This document shows positions 23,660 to 32,976 of a stretch of DNA of 64,000 bases, one piece after another. The stretch lies in contig JBKHII010000010.1 in the NCBI GenBank assembly GCA_046538735.1, positions 1 to 64,000 on the forward strand, given 5' to 3'. The DNA is from SLST01 sp046538735 (GTDB lineage: Bacteria; Spirochaetota; Spirochaetia; DSM-27196; SLST01). The notes beneath the pieces are model-generated. The model did no database searches, was not told the origin of the DNA, and saw only the letters and a list, made by a program, of their open reading frames with translations. The stretch's first letter is position 1. The number at the start of each line of letters is the position of its first letter. Position numbers and translations under genes: made by a program.

Positions 23660-25660
23660 GTGAGATTCATCAATAGGCTCTTGCTGATCGTCGCCATCGT
23701 TGTATTGGCCTTTCTGGGCGTCTCCGTCATCGGCGTGCAGGTGCTCGGGCAATCGCAGGACATCTCCCGGCTCGCAACCGATCTCGAGAGCGTCTCGTCG
23801 ATGACGTGGCGGCTTCAGAGTCTGACGTATCAGATCCTCGTGACCGATCAGCTCTCGACCGTCGTCCCAACGTGGCGTCAGATCGCGGCGCAGCTGCCGC
23901 AGCGTCTGGACGAGATCACATCGCGACCCGGAGCGCAGCGCCTCGCCGCCGGGACTCCGGAGTTCGCCACCGCGCTCGAGCGCATGTCCGCTCTCATCAG
24001 CGCGCTTCAGACGCAAGCAAGCCTCCTGGATGAGGCGCTCTCCACGCTGACCGAGGAGTTCACCGACTTCCCGTCCGGATCGCTCAACACGTTGATCCGA
24101 GAGCAGAGCAGCTATCCGGCGATGCGAGTTCAGAGTACGGCCGACACCGTGGCCGTCTACCTGGACGACACGCTCCAGGCGGTGATCAACCGGACGAACG
24201 TCCAGCTCGATGAGGCTCGGACGCAGGCGATTCGGACGATGGGAATCGTCTTCTTCTCCGTCGTAGGAGCCGCAAGCGGACTCGTGATCGCGATGATCTT
24301 GGCGTTCACCAGAGCGCTACGGCGACGCTTCGCCGCGATCGGCAACTCGATGGAGCAGCTCGCCGCCGGCGATCTCACGGTGGAGCTGCGGCGCGACTCC
24401 AGGGACGAGGTCGCCGAGCTCGCCGGGCATATTCAGAATTATGTCGACGAGTTCTCGCGGGTCGTAGGCGATATCAAGCAGATCGCAGCCTCGGCGGAGG
24501 ACCTGCGCTCGGACCTCCTCGCCGCTTCCGAGGAATCGTCGGCATCGATCACTCAGATCGGCGGCAACATCTCCTCGATCGGCTCCACGATCGGTGATCT
24601 GGACGGCACGATCGAGCAGACCGGTGCGAAGCTGGACGACATCAACCGCAGCATCCGCGAGCTCGAAGAACAGATCGAGCACCAGACACGATCGGTCGAG
24701 GAGTCGTCGTCCGCGGTGGAAGAGATGACGGCGAGCGTGAACAGCGTCTCCCGGATTGCCGCCGACCGGCAGGAGGCCGCGACCAAGCTCAAGACCGTCG
24801 CCGACGAGGGGCACGCGAACATCCAGGTCACCGATGAGAAGGTGACGGCGATCGCCGAATCGGTCGAGGAGATCCTCGGCATCATCACGGTGATCAACAC
24901 GATCGCGAGTCAGACGAGCATCCTCTCGATGAACGCGGCGATCGAGGCCGCGCACGCGGGCGAGTACGGGCGCGGCTTCTCGGTTGTCGCCGCGGAGATT
25001 CGTCGGCTTTCCGAATCCACGAACCAGAACGCCAAGCGCATCAAGGAACAGCTGCAGCGCGTCGCCGAGCTCGCAACCGACACGAAGGACATGAGCGAGA
25101 CGACACGAGAGAGCTTCGCCTCGGTCGAGACCGAGGTCGAATCCACTGCCGCCGCGTTGAACGAGATCTCGGCTACGATGCGCGAGCTCGCGGACGGAAC
25201 CGAAGCGGTGCTCGCCGCGACGCAGCGGGCGGGCGAGATGACGCAGGCGATCCGCAGCGATGCGACGACCGTCGCGAGCCGAAACGAGGACATCACGCGC
25301 GACATGCGACATGTCCGGGAGATCTCAACGTCCGTCCGCGGTGGTATCCAGGAGATCGACGTGGGGACGAAGGAGATCAACCAGATGGTCGGCAACCTCT
25401 CCAACGTCACGAGCGAGATGACCGATCAGATCGATCTCCTTGGGAGATCGGTTCACCGCTTCCGGACGCACGGCGACGAGGAGGGAGCACGTCCCGAGCG
25501 CGTCGGGTCCTCGGTCGAACGCGAGGCGGGTTCCGGATCGGAGGATGGGGAACAGGGCGCCGACGGCGCGAACCCGGAGATGCTCGAGCCGGTGGACGAT
25601 GAGAGCGACCTCCCGTCCGAGCTCCTGCCCCACGACGAAGAGCGCCCGGGGTCCGAGTAA
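23660..25660 (+). CDS. Methyl-accepting chemotaxis protein
   Basis: A 666-residue transmembrane receptor. It has a first membrane segment (about 5-28), a periplasmic helical sensor (about 30-190), a second membrane segment (about 192-215), a HAMP domain and a long cytoplasmic coiled coil. The signalling tip reads ILSMNAAIEAAHAGEYGRGFSVVAAEIRRLS, the hallmark that binds CheA/CheW. The sensor domain is a four-helix-bundle type with no recognisable ligand motif. The C-terminal 60 residues are acidic and disordered, with no CheR-docking pentapeptide. Start is GTG. Confidence 0.93.
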   Translation: MRFINRLLLIVAIVVLAFLGVSVIGVQVLGQSQDISRLATDLESVSSMTWRLQSLTYQILVTDQLSTVVPTWRQIAAQLPQRLDEITSRPGAQRLAAGTPEFATALERMSALISALQTQASLLDEALSTLTEEFTDFPSGSLNTLIREQSSYPAMRVQSTADTVAVYLDDTLQAVINRTNVQLDEARTQAIRTMGIVFFSVVGAASGLVIAMILAFTRALRRRFAAIGNSMEQLAAGDLTVELRRDSRDEVAELAGHIQNYVDEFSRVVGDIKQIAASAEDLRSDLLAASEESSASITQIGGNISSIGSTIGDLDGTIEQTGAKLDDINRSIRELEEQIEHQTRSVEESSSAVEEMTASVNSVSRIAADRQEAATKLKTVADEGHANIQVTDEKVTAIAESVEEILGIITVINTIASQTSILSMNAAIEAAHAGEYGRGFSVVAAEIRRLSESTNQNAKRIKEQLQRVAELATDTKDMSETTRESFASVETEVESTAAALNEISATMRELADGTEAVLAATQRAGEMTQAIRSDATTVASRNEDITRDMRHVREISTSVRGGIQEIDVGTKEINQMVGNLSNVTSEMTDQIDLLGRSVHRFRTHGDEEGARPERVGSSVEREAGSGSEDGEQGADGANPEMLEPVDDESDLPSELLPHDEERPGSE

Positions 25661-25716
25661 GCTTTACTCACGATCCGGGCCGGCACAGGCCTTGCACTTC
25701 CTATGGTGGAGGACCT

Positions 25717-26832
25717 ATGCCAGAACTCGGACCAGTCACCCTGAAGCAGCTCACTTCCCAAAGCGGATTCCCGCGGGTATCGATCCACACACAGATGGTG
25801 CGTGCCGGTAAGGAGGTCCGTCAGAATCGGATCCGGCTCACCAACGCTGCCAACGAGGCGCGAGATCGGCTCGTCGCGCTCGGTGTGAACGAACGCGACG
25901 CAGAGGCGTTCGTCCAACCGGTCGTGGACCTGGCGCACGACGACGACCAGATGGAGCACCAGTGGGAAGGGTTGAGTCTGTTCCTGGACGAGACCGGGTA
26001 TCAGACGATCCGGATACCATACGCACTCGATGAGCGAGTGGATGTTGGATCACGATTCTCGGTCACGCCCCTGCTCGAGCCGGCCGTGAACAACGACGAA
26101 TACGCGGTGCTCGCGCTCTCGCAAGGCGGTGTAGGGCTCTACTCGTGCACGCGGTTCACGGCGGAGCAGGTAGATCTCGCCGGTCTTCCTGAAGACCTCT
26201 GCTACGTGCTCCGCTTCGACGAGTACGAGAAATCGGGACACGTCCACACGACATCGGCGCGGGGCGACTCGATGCACCACGGGCACGGCCTGGGCAAGGA
26301 CGAGCACGACGCGTTCGTGAAGCAATTCGTGGACGCGATCGAGCCGACGGTGACAAGCTGGGCACGCGAGAAGCAGCTTCCGCTCGTTGTGATCGGCGCC
26401 GACGATGTGGTCGGTCTCTATCTGAAGGGGCAGAGCTACGACCGGATCGTGGAGGAGCACCGGATCGTGGATCCGCACTCGCTGTCGCTCGACGATATCA
26501 TCCGTCTCGGTGCGGAGTGCATGCAACCGACCTTCACGAAGCGACGCGACGACGCGATCGCGCGATTCCACGCGGCCGAGCACAAGGCGGTGGACATCTA
26601 CGGAGTCTTGTCGGCGCTCGTGGAGGGGCGTGTGGAGACGCTCCTACTCGACCCGGCGCAGGAGATATACGGGACGCTCGACCCCGCCACCGAGTCGGTC
26701 CACGTTGATTCCGAAGCGACCGGAACGAACGAGAACCTCGTGGATTCCGCCCTTGCACGGGCGCTCGCGGTCAATGCCAACGTAGTCGTCGTCCAGGGAG
26801 AGGTGCGGACGCCCGCGGCCATTCTGCACTGA
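25717..26832 (+). CDS. Bacterial archaeo-eukaryotic release factor-like protein (baeRF3-type)
   Basis: A 371-residue protein that fits the baeRF family, bacterial homologues of eRF1/Pelota-like proteins predicted to act on ribosomes. Features are the N-terminal SIHTQMVRAGKEVRQNRIRL segment, a central NDEYAVLALSQGGVGLYSCTRF strand (eRF1 domain 2 style) and a C-terminal LVDSALARALAVNANVVVV region (domain 3, L7Ae-like). I see no GGQ peptidyl-hydrolysis motif, so hydrolase activity is doubtful or uses other residues. ATG follows GGAGGAC. Function in translation stress is inferred from the family. Confidence 0.65.
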   Translation: MPELGPVTLKQLTSQSGFPRVSIHTQMVRAGKEVRQNRIRLTNAANEARDRLVALGVNERDAEAFVQPVVDLAHDDDQMEHQWEGLSLFLDETGYQTIRIPYALDERVDVGSRFSVTPLLEPAVNNDEYAVLALSQGGVGLYSCTRFTAEQVDLAGLPEDLCYVLRFDEYEKSGHVHTTSARGDSMHHGHGLGKDEHDAFVKQFVDAIEPTVTSWAREKQLPLVVIGADDVVGLYLKGQSYDRIVEEHRIVDPHSLSLDDIIRLGAECMQPTFTKRRDDAIARFHAAEHKAVDIYGVLSALVEGRVETLLLDPAQEIYGTLDPATESVHVDSEATGTNENLVDSALARALAVNANVVVVQGEVRTPAAILH

Positions 26833-26841
26833 GGCCCCCTC

Positions 26842-26870
26842 TTTAGTCGCAAGCCGTTGTAGGGTAGAGT
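26842..26870 (+). promoter_or_regulatory. Promoter of the second ParA/MinD gene, leaderless spacing
   Basis: TTTAGT (26842-26847), 17 bp, TAGAGT (26865-26870), then 7 nt to the ATG at 26878. Confidence 0.5.
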
Positions 26871-26877
26871 TCTCGCA

Positions 26878-28485
26878 ATGGCATCTGCAACGGAACGGCT
26901 CCGTTCCCGGGTCCTCGCCGTGGGGTCCGGGAAGGGCGGCGTGGGCAAGTCCACCACGAGCGTCAACCTCGCCATCATCGCCGCCAAGACCGGGCGACGC
27001 GTTGGGCTCGTCGATCTCGATCCACTCTCGAACATGGCAACGATCCTGGACGTACGAGACGACGATCTCGTGCGCGTGAGGGAGCGTATCGAGCGGGGAG
27101 AGCGGTCGCTTGACGAGGCGACGATCAAGCTCTTCAAGAACGTGGACCTCCTCTTTCCGCGTCCCAAGCTCGGGAGGGGGGAGAGCGCCCGGCTGCGTGC
27201 GGCCCTCTTCAACGACAACGCCTCCGCGCTGCTCGATCGCTACGACCTGGTGATCTGCGACATGCCTGCCGGAATCGGTCGCGACGAGAACCTCGCCTTC
27301 CTTCCGTTCGTGGGCGCTCTGATCGTGGTGACGAACCCGGAACCCACGTCGCACGTCTCAGCCGGCGGATACATCCGTGTCGCGCTCGAGATACGGCCCG
27401 ACCTCCCGATCCTGTTCTGGCACAACCGGCACCGGGAGATCGTACCGGGAGGATTCCATCCCACGGACGTCATCGGTAACTACAACCGGTACGTGGACGA
27501 CGAGATGCGCATCAACGGCGAGGCAGCGAATCGGGTAACCCACGCCGCAGTTATCCCCGACGATCCGTCGCTGAATCTGCTCCAGCAGACGCTCTCGTTC
27601 GAGGCACACGTCCTCGGCAAACTCCTGGACGCCACGCAGATGCTGCACAAGTCGATCATCGCGACCATTCAGTCGGCCGGCGTGCTCAGCGACGCCGCGG
27701 CGAACGAGCTGCGCTTTTACCTCAGCAGCCACTCGGGGTCGCTCGGTCCCGACGAGCTCTCCGAGGAGGCGGTCTCCTATCTGCGAGACGGCAGCGCTCC
27801 GACCGAACCCAATGACGGTATCGACGGATCGAGCGTGGACGATTTCATCCGTCGCTACGCCGACCATCCTCTGACGAGCCCGGTGCGTGAGACGATCGTC
27901 GCGCTTGAGCAGGCCGCCGAGCATGTCGTGGATCAACAGCGCCTCTTCGCGGCCGGCAAGGCGGACCGTCGGCCGGTGACGCTCGCGTCGCTCCAGGTGC
28001 GGAGGCTCCTTGACCAGGTAAGAAAGCACGCGCCGTCTCGGTTCGAGCGAAACCTCGCGGGGGTTATTCTCTGCTACCTTGCGGTTCTGCTGATCTCCGG
28101 ATCGGACCGGGTTCGCACGCTCGTGTTGCAGGTTGTTCCGCGGCGGAGCGAGAACGGCCGGATCGTGCGAGATCGGCGGGGGCAGATACACAACCTCGTG
28201 GAACGCAACGATGCGTATCACCGGCGTTATTTCACGCTCGTAAAACGGCTCTATCCGGTGCTCGTACAGCAAGTGAACAAGCTGGTCCGGGCGTCGGGGT
28301 GGAACGATCTGCTGCTGCGAACCGCGGACGGACAGCTCAACAAGAACGCGTATCTGAAGCTGCTCACGCACGTCCTGCACGACTCGCTTCACGCGGGCCT
28401 CGGCGTCTACGTAGGATTCAGATACAACAGCGCCGGACGTGCAATCGAGGAGGGCGCGAAGCGCGTTCTCAAGGTTGTGAGGTAG
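26878..28485 (+). CDS. Second MinD/ParA-like ATPase with long C-terminal domain
   Basis: A 535-residue protein. Residues 1 to about 265 are a MinD-like ATPase: GSGKGGVGKSTTSVNLA (deviant Walker A), VGLVDLDPLSNM (switch I) and YDLVICDMPAGIG (Walker B). Residues about 270-535 are a helical domain not seen in MinD, with basic patches (VPRRSENGRIVRDRRGQIH). One hydrophobic stretch (LAGVILCYLAVLLISG, about 396-411) may be a membrane-touching helix. This is the second such ATPase within 15 kb of cfpA. It may position chromosomes, flagella or filaments; the partner is unknown. Confidence 0.75.
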   Translation: MASATERLRSRVLAVGSGKGGVGKSTTSVNLAIIAAKTGRRVGLVDLDPLSNMATILDVRDDDLVRVRERIERGERSLDEATIKLFKNVDLLFPRPKLGRGESARLRAALFNDNASALLDRYDLVICDMPAGIGRDENLAFLPFVGALIVVTNPEPTSHVSAGGYIRVALEIRPDLPILFWHNRHREIVPGGFHPTDVIGNYNRYVDDEMRINGEAANRVTHAAVIPDDPSLNLLQQTLSFEAHVLGKLLDATQMLHKSIIATIQSAGVLSDAAANELRFYLSSHSGSLGPDELSEEAVSYLRDGSAPTEPNDGIDGSSVDDFIRRYADHPLTSPVRETIVALEQAAEHVVDQQRLFAAGKADRRPVTLASLQVRRLLDQVRKHAPSRFERNLAGVILCYLAVLLISGSDRVRTLVLQVVPRRSENGRIVRDRRGQIHNLVERNDAYHRRYFTLVKRLYPVLVQQVNKLVRASGWNDLLLRTADGQLNKNAYLKLLTHVLHDSLHAGLGVYVGFRYNSAGRAIEEGAKRVLKVVR

Positions 28486-28486
28486 T

Positions 28487-28516
28487 CGGCCGCGGTCCGC
28501 GGGCGACCGCCGGCCG
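28487..28516. terminator. Hairpin between the ATPase gene and rph
   Basis: CGGCCGCGGTC (28487-28497) pairs with GACCGCCGGCCG (28505-28516) with one bulge and a 7-nt loop. It lies between convergent genes and has no T-tract. Confidence 0.45.
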
Positions 28517-28527
28517 TCCAGTGCCGT

Positions 28528-29220
28528 TCAACGCCGTTCGCCGAGCGCCTCGAGCTGCGCCGCGAAGATCCCGGCGATCCCCTCGTCCGCGGCGTCCATC
28601 AGGCGGTTGAGCTCGGCTCGACTGAAGACGCCCTTCTCGCCGGTGCCCTGGACCTCTACGAGGAAGTCGTCGCGTTTGACGACATTCATGTCCACCTGAG
28701 CCTGCGAGTCGTGTGCGTAGTCGAGGTCGCACACAATCTCGCCTCCAACGATACCCACGCTCACTGCGGCTACCTGGCCGACGAGGTACTCACTCGCGCC
28801 GGCCGCTCCGGTTTCCCGGGCGAACGACTCGAGCGCGTCGTGGAGCGCGACCCATCCTCCGGAGATAGCCGCGGTTCTCGTCCCGCCGTCAGCCTCGATC
28901 ACGTCGCAGTCTACCGTGATAGTCACTTCGCCGAGCCGCGTCAGGTTGACCGCGGCTCGGAGACTGCGGCCCACAAGGCGCTGGATCTCCGTGCTGCGAC
29001 CGTCTCGTTTCCCGATTTCTCGTCGCTTGCGACCGCCCGGTGTGCTGCCCGGCAGCATCGCGTACTCGGCCGTGACCCACCCGGTTCCGGTATCGCGCAG
29101 AAACGGCGGAACCGAACGCTCGATGCTCGCCGAGCACATGACCTGTGTGTTCCCGAAGGCGACGAGGCACGAGCCCGCCGGGTTGCGGAGTATGTTGCGC
29201 TTGAAACTCAGTTCTCTCAT
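28528..29220 (-). CDS. rph: Ribonuclease PH
   Basis: A 230-residue phosphate-dependent 3' exoribonuclease that trims tRNA 3' ends. Family motifs include GSCLVAFGNTQVMCSASIE, VTAEYAMLPGSTPGGRKRRE, RSTEIQRLVGRSLRA, TITVDCDVIEADGGTRTAAI and CDLDYAHDSQAQVDMNVV. Compared with typical enzymes (about 238 residues) the N-terminal MRxDGR segment is missing; the frame is closed by TAG nine codons upstream, so this is a real shorter start. A purine-rich AAAGAGAGAG precedes the ATG. Confidence 0.92.
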   Translation of the reverse strand: MRELSFKRNILRNPAGSCLVAFGNTQVMCSASIERSVPPFLRDTGTGWVTAEYAMLPGSTPGGRKRREIGKRDGRSTEIQRLVGRSLRAAVNLTRLGEVTITVDCDVIEADGGTRTAAISGGWVALHDALESFARETGAAGASEYLVGQVAAVSVGIVGGEIVCDLDYAHDSQAQVDMNVVKRDDFLVEVQGTGEKGVFSRAELNRLMDAADEGIAGIFAAQLEALGERR

Positions 29221-29239
29221 GATGGTACGGCTCTCTCTT

Positions 29240-29554
29240 TCAGTCTACGTGGAAGACCTCTACGAGCGGTCGAACCACCGGCGACTTGTCCTCGTTGACC
29301 TCCATGAGGTCCGCCATGTGCTCCCACCACCTGCGCATGACCTCCGTACCGGAGAGTGCATCCGCGTCGTTCGGCTCCGAAAGGCGCTGGAAGGCGAACA
29401 GGGTCAGCGATTCCGGGTCAAGGAAGATCGTGTAGTCGCGCACGCCGTGCGCCGCAAGCTCCTTCCTCAGTTCGGGCCGGAGCTCGTCGTGGCGCCGTCG
29501 GTACTCCGCTTCATTCCCGGGCTTGAGCCTCATCGTGAATCCAACTCGAGTCAC
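29240..29554 (-). CDS. rhaM: L-rhamnose mutarotase
   Basis: A 104-residue dimeric ferredoxin-like enzyme that interconverts alpha and beta rhamnopyranose. Length is identical to E. coli RhaM. The GTG start at 29554 gives TRVGFTMRLKPG then EYRRRHDELRPEL, placing the catalytic His at position 22 as in E. coli; RWWEHMADLM and LVEVFHVD close the fold. The frame stays open far upstream but only as overlap with rhaA. It starts 14 nt after the rhaA stop. Confidence 0.92.
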   Translation of the reverse strand: MTRVGFTMRLKPGNEAEYRRRHDELRPELRKELAAHGVRDYTIFLDPESLTLFAFQRLSEPNDADALSGTEVMRRWWEHMADLMEVNEDKSPVVRPLVEVFHVD

Positions 29555-29568
29555 TCGACCGCTCTCCG

Positions 29569-30837
29569 TTACGCCCTGCCGCGCCTGGACAGCACGTCGC
29601 GCTCGTACGCGGCCACGTCGCTCAGCCAATCGGTGGCTGCCGGCACCTCCTGTCGCCTGCAGAACTCGTTCCACACGGCGCCGAAGGGCAGCGTCTTTGC
29701 CTCTTCCTGCAACGCGAGCCGGTCGCCGAGCCGCCCGTTCTGTTCGGCTTTCTTGACGAGGCTGATCGGCTCGAGAAGCGAGAACAGCGCCGCCTTCTGT
29801 GCGGCGCGAGTGCCGATGACCCACGCCTCGATTCGGTTGATACTCGCGTCGAAGAAGTCGAGGGCGACGTATACCCGATCCCAGGCGTTCGCTCGGGTGA
29901 TCTCGCGCATGATCGCACGCGTGTCGTCGTCAAAGAGGACGACGTGGTCCGAGTCCCAGCGAACGGGCCGCGAGACATGAAGCAGGAGCCGGGGGAAGAA
30001 GGGGAGCAGCGCGCTCACTTTTTCTGCGATTGACTCGGTCGGATGGTAGTGGCCCGCGTCCATACAGAGCATGATGTTGCGCGATTGCGCGTACGCCAGG
30101 TAGAACTCGTGCGAGCCCACGACGTAGCTTTCGCTGGCGATGCCGAAGAGCTTGCTCTCCACTGCATCCAGCGTGTGACCCGGATCGAGTTCCTCCGCGA
30201 AGACCGCGTCCAGCGATTCCACGAGTATCTCTCGATGAACGAGGCGATCCGCGGGTTGGTCCTTCCACCCGTCCGGGATCCAGAAATTGTCCACGCTCGG
30301 GGTTCCGAGTTTGCGTCCCATCTCCGCGGAGATCACGCGGGACCGCCGGCCGTGCTCGATCCAGAAGTCGCGAATGCCCTTGTCGCGGTGCGCGAGCGTG
30401 AAGCCCGAGTCCGACTTGGGATGCGAGAAGAAGGTGGGGTTGAAATCGAGGGCGATGCCAAGATCTCGGGCCCAGTCGATCCAGCCCCGGAAGTGCGACG
30501 GCTCCATCTCGTCTCGGTCAACGTGATTGCCGCCCGTATCGAGGTAGATCGCATGGAGGTTGAGCCGATGCGTGCCGGGAATCAGGCTGTACGCCTTCTC
30601 AAAGTCCGCGCGAAGCTCGTCCGGAGTTCGCGCCTTCCCCGGGAAGTTGCCGGTTGCGATGATGCCACCCGTGAGCGGGCCCCCGTGCTCGAAACCGGTC
30701 ACGTCGTCACCCTGCCGGCAATGGATCGAAATCGCGATGTCGGCCATTCGTGCGAGGGCCGCCTCCGTATCCACGCCGAGCGAATCGTAGGCTTCCCGGG
30801 CGGCGTCGTAGTCTCGCTTGATTGATTGCTCGTTCAT
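29569..30837 (-). CDS. rhaA: L-rhamnose isomerase
   Basis: A 422-residue isomerase converting L-rhamnose to L-rhamnulose (E. coli RhaA is 419). It shows the family N-terminus with SIHCRQGDDVTGFE, metal-site segments LNLHAIYLDTGG, LCMDAGHYHPTE and VLFDDDT, and WVIGTRAAQKA near the end. It forms an operon with rhaM. Kinase and aldolase genes for the rest of the pathway are not in this window. ATG 30837 follows a modest TGGAGA. Confidence 0.94.
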   Translation of the reverse strand: MNEQSIKRDYDAAREAYDSLGVDTEAALARMADIAISIHCRQGDDVTGFEHGGPLTGGIIATGNFPGKARTPDELRADFEKAYSLIPGTHRLNLHAIYLDTGGNHVDRDEMEPSHFRGWIDWARDLGIALDFNPTFFSHPKSDSGFTLAHRDKGIRDFWIEHGRRSRVISAEMGRKLGTPSVDNFWIPDGWKDQPADRLVHREILVESLDAVFAEELDPGHTLDAVESKLFGIASESYVVGSHEFYLAYAQSRNIMLCMDAGHYHPTESIAEKVSALLPFFPRLLLHVSRPVRWDSDHVVLFDDDTRAIMREITRANAWDRVYVALDFFDASINRIEAWVIGTRAAQKAALFSLLEPISLVKKAEQNGRLGDRLALQEEAKTLPFGAVWNEFCRRQEVPAATDWLSDVAAYERDVLSRRGRA

Positions 30838-30902
30838 CGGCGTCTCCAGCGCCCATTCTGCACCGATTGCTCAAGTCCGTGAATAGCCCCGGTGAGACTG
30901 AA

Positions 30903-31634
30903 TCAGATGTGGAAGATCTTCTTGTACTCCGAGTGGCGTTCGCGCAGACGCTTGTTGATGAAGAGAACGACAACGAAGAGCGAGAGCGTACACGCGAACG
31001 CAATGAGCGACCAACTCACGAGCAGTTCGTCGTGGAGCGCATAGTTCAGCACGAGCTCGAGCCCCACGACGAAGAAGCCGGATGCGAGGAAGACGACCGC
31101 GAGCGACTGAAGGGCGTTCAGATTGAGTTTTACGATCGCGGCGCCCGAACCTCCTGCCAGGAGCGCCACCAGAATCGTGACGGGGAGACCGATCGGCAGA
31201 AACCACTCGGTGTCGCCGACCAGGAGATCCAGAAGGAAGAGGAATCCCACGACGACGACAGTTTCCACGGCGAAGAGCCATGCAGGGCGCCGAATGAGCG
31301 CGATAATCGCCGCCGTAAGCAGATAGACGAATACGATCGCAAGAAGCGGGTAGGTCGACCAGGTCAGCGTGAAACCAAAGGCGAAGTCAGCCGCGAAGAT
31401 GACGATCGCAGCGGTGAACGCCACCAGCGACGTCATCTCGAAGAGCCAGATCTTTGCGCCACGAACGGTCTTCTCGTTCTCAGCGTCGATCTCCGTCCCC
31501 GGACGGAGCACGTTGTCCCGGTACTCGTCATCCTGTCGCTGCTTCCTCCGCTCCTCGGTCACCGGTTCACCGCACAACGGACACTCATCCAGGTTGTCTT
31601 CGATCATTACGCCGCACTTCGTGCATTTCTTCAT
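30903..31634 (-). CDS. Zinc-ribbon membrane protein (DUF6320-type)
   Basis: A 243-residue protein. The N-terminus has a zinc ribbon (CTKCGVMIEDNLDECPLCGEP, four Cys), followed by a charged linker (to about residue 60) and about six membrane helices. Its ATG overlaps the stop of the acyltransferase gene upstream (ATGA), and this pairing recurs in other bacteria from what I remember of DUF6320 proteins. It may anchor or regulate the acyltransferase at the membrane; the activity is unknown. Confidence 0.7.
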   Translation of the reverse strand: MKKCTKCGVMIEDNLDECPLCGEPVTEERRKQRQDDEYRDNVLRPGTEIDAENEKTVRGAKIWLFEMTSLVAFTAAIVIFAADFAFGFTLTWSTYPLLAIVFVYLLTAAIIALIRRPAWLFAVETVVVVGFLFLLDLLVGDTEWFLPIGLPVTILVALLAGGSGAAIVKLNLNALQSLAVVFLASGFFVVGLELVLNYALHDELLVSWSLIAFACTLSLFVVVLFINKRLRERHSEYKKIFHI

Positions 31635-32920
31635 GGTGTCTGCTCCGATACGATGACATTGATCCCGTCCGCTGCGAAGCGTCGGAAGACGCTCCGTTCC
31701 ACGGCTCGATTGTGAATCACGCTCCCGAACGTCACGTAGAGATCATGGTCGAAGCTCACAACCGAACACCCCGTCTTATACGCGATGTTGGGGCCGAGCG
31801 CGAACCCTACGGACGCCACGAACGGCTTCGCTTCGTCAGGCAGGAGAAACCTTCCGAGATTCGAGACAACACCGGAATAGCTGCGATCGCCGATCGTCCG
31901 CTTGAGGTGGCCGAGATACGCGTCCTTGATTGCCCTGGGAATGAGGCGCACGAACATCACCCGTTCGCCGCCTACGTTGCGCGCGACCTGCCGGACGAGC
32001 TCGTTCTTGTCGACTTGTATGTTCATCTCGTTGTGAACGCGACGAACGATCGTCTCGAACTCCCATTCTCCGAGCCTGAGGTCGATCTCAGGCGAGACGA
32101 AGAGCGAGAAGTTCCTCATCGTCGTTGACTCATAGTGGCGGCGCATGTTGACCGGCACCTCTATCCGAACGATGCTGTGACGCGGCTTGATGACCCCCTC
32201 CGCCTGCTGGTCGTGGATCGCCTTGATCGATTCCATGTACGCCGCGACGACGTACTCGGTGAGCGTGACGCGGTACCCTTTTGCGACCGAAAGCGCCTCC
32301 GCGACCGGCATACGGCCCGTCACGGTCCGGTATCCGCGAACGTACGGGATGCCTCCCACGTGGTACGCCGGTTCCAGGTCCGGCGCTTTCGGGACACCCG
32401 GCCGGTAGAGCTTCTGGAACGAATCTTCGTACTCCTCCGGAGGTACCGGCGCGCCGGGATCGAGGAGGTGCGCTCCTCGCTCCACGTTCTCGCCGAGGAG
32501 TCGGAGGTACTCCACGACCACCGAGCCCAGGAAGCGCATGCCGCCATAGCCGTCGGTGAGAACGTGGGAAAAGTCTGCCGCAACCGTACTCTCTCTGGCG
32601 TAGACGTGGAGAAGCTGTTCGTTGTGCCGTTTGAGCGAGATCCGTGTCACCGGGTATTCCGGCAGCGGCCTGATGCGGAGCCGCCGCGAGTGGCGCTGCA
32701 GGTAGTACCAGAAGAAGCCGCGCCTCAGGTGTACCTGATAGTAGGGAACTCGTTGCACTACGAGATCGAGCGCCTCCTGCATCTCCCGGATGCGAATCGG
32801 CTCCTTCAACGTGATCGAGATCCGGAAGACGGCCGGAGTGGCGTCGCTGTGCGTTGCGGGGTAGATTTTGGCCGCGTTGTCGAGTTTCAGCCAGTCAACG
32901 TCTGCCGGTGAATCGCTCAT
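31631..32920 (-). CDS. Condensation-domain-like acyltransferase (alcohol acetyltransferase type)
   Basis: A 429-residue protein of the CoA-dependent acyltransferase superfamily. The catalytic HxxxD motif is FSHVLTDGYGG (about 118-128). The second domain has SGVVSNLGRFLLPDEA, near the position of the DFGWG-like element. It should transfer an acyl group from CoA to a hydroxyl or amine, perhaps making a lipid or ester in the envelope together with the membrane protein encoded next. ATG follows AAGGAGCAT. Carrier-protein partners (NRPS genes) are absent, so a peptide synthetase role is unlikely. Confidence 0.75.
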   Translation of the reverse strand: MSDSPADVDWLKLDNAAKIYPATHSDATPAVFRISITLKEPIRIREMQEALDLVVQRVPYYQVHLRRGFFWYYLQRHSRRLRIRPLPEYPVTRISLKRHNEQLLHVYARESTVAADFSHVLTDGYGGMRFLGSVVVEYLRLLGENVERGAHLLDPGAPVPPEEYEDSFQKLYRPGVPKAPDLEPAYHVGGIPYVRGYRTVTGRMPVAEALSVAKGYRVTLTEYVVAAYMESIKAIHDQQAEGVIKPRHSIVRIEVPVNMRRHYESTTMRNFSLFVSPEIDLRLGEWEFETIVRRVHNEMNIQVDKNELVRQVARNVGGERVMFVRLIPRAIKDAYLGHLKRTIGDRSYSGVVSNLGRFLLPDEAKPFVASVGFALGPNIAYKTGCSVVSFDHDLYVTFGSVIHNRAVERSVFRRFAADGINVIVSEQTP

Positions 32921-32976
32921 ATGCTCCTTGTCGTTCCGTCAAGACTACAGCCGCCGGCGCGTATGAACAAGTCGTC

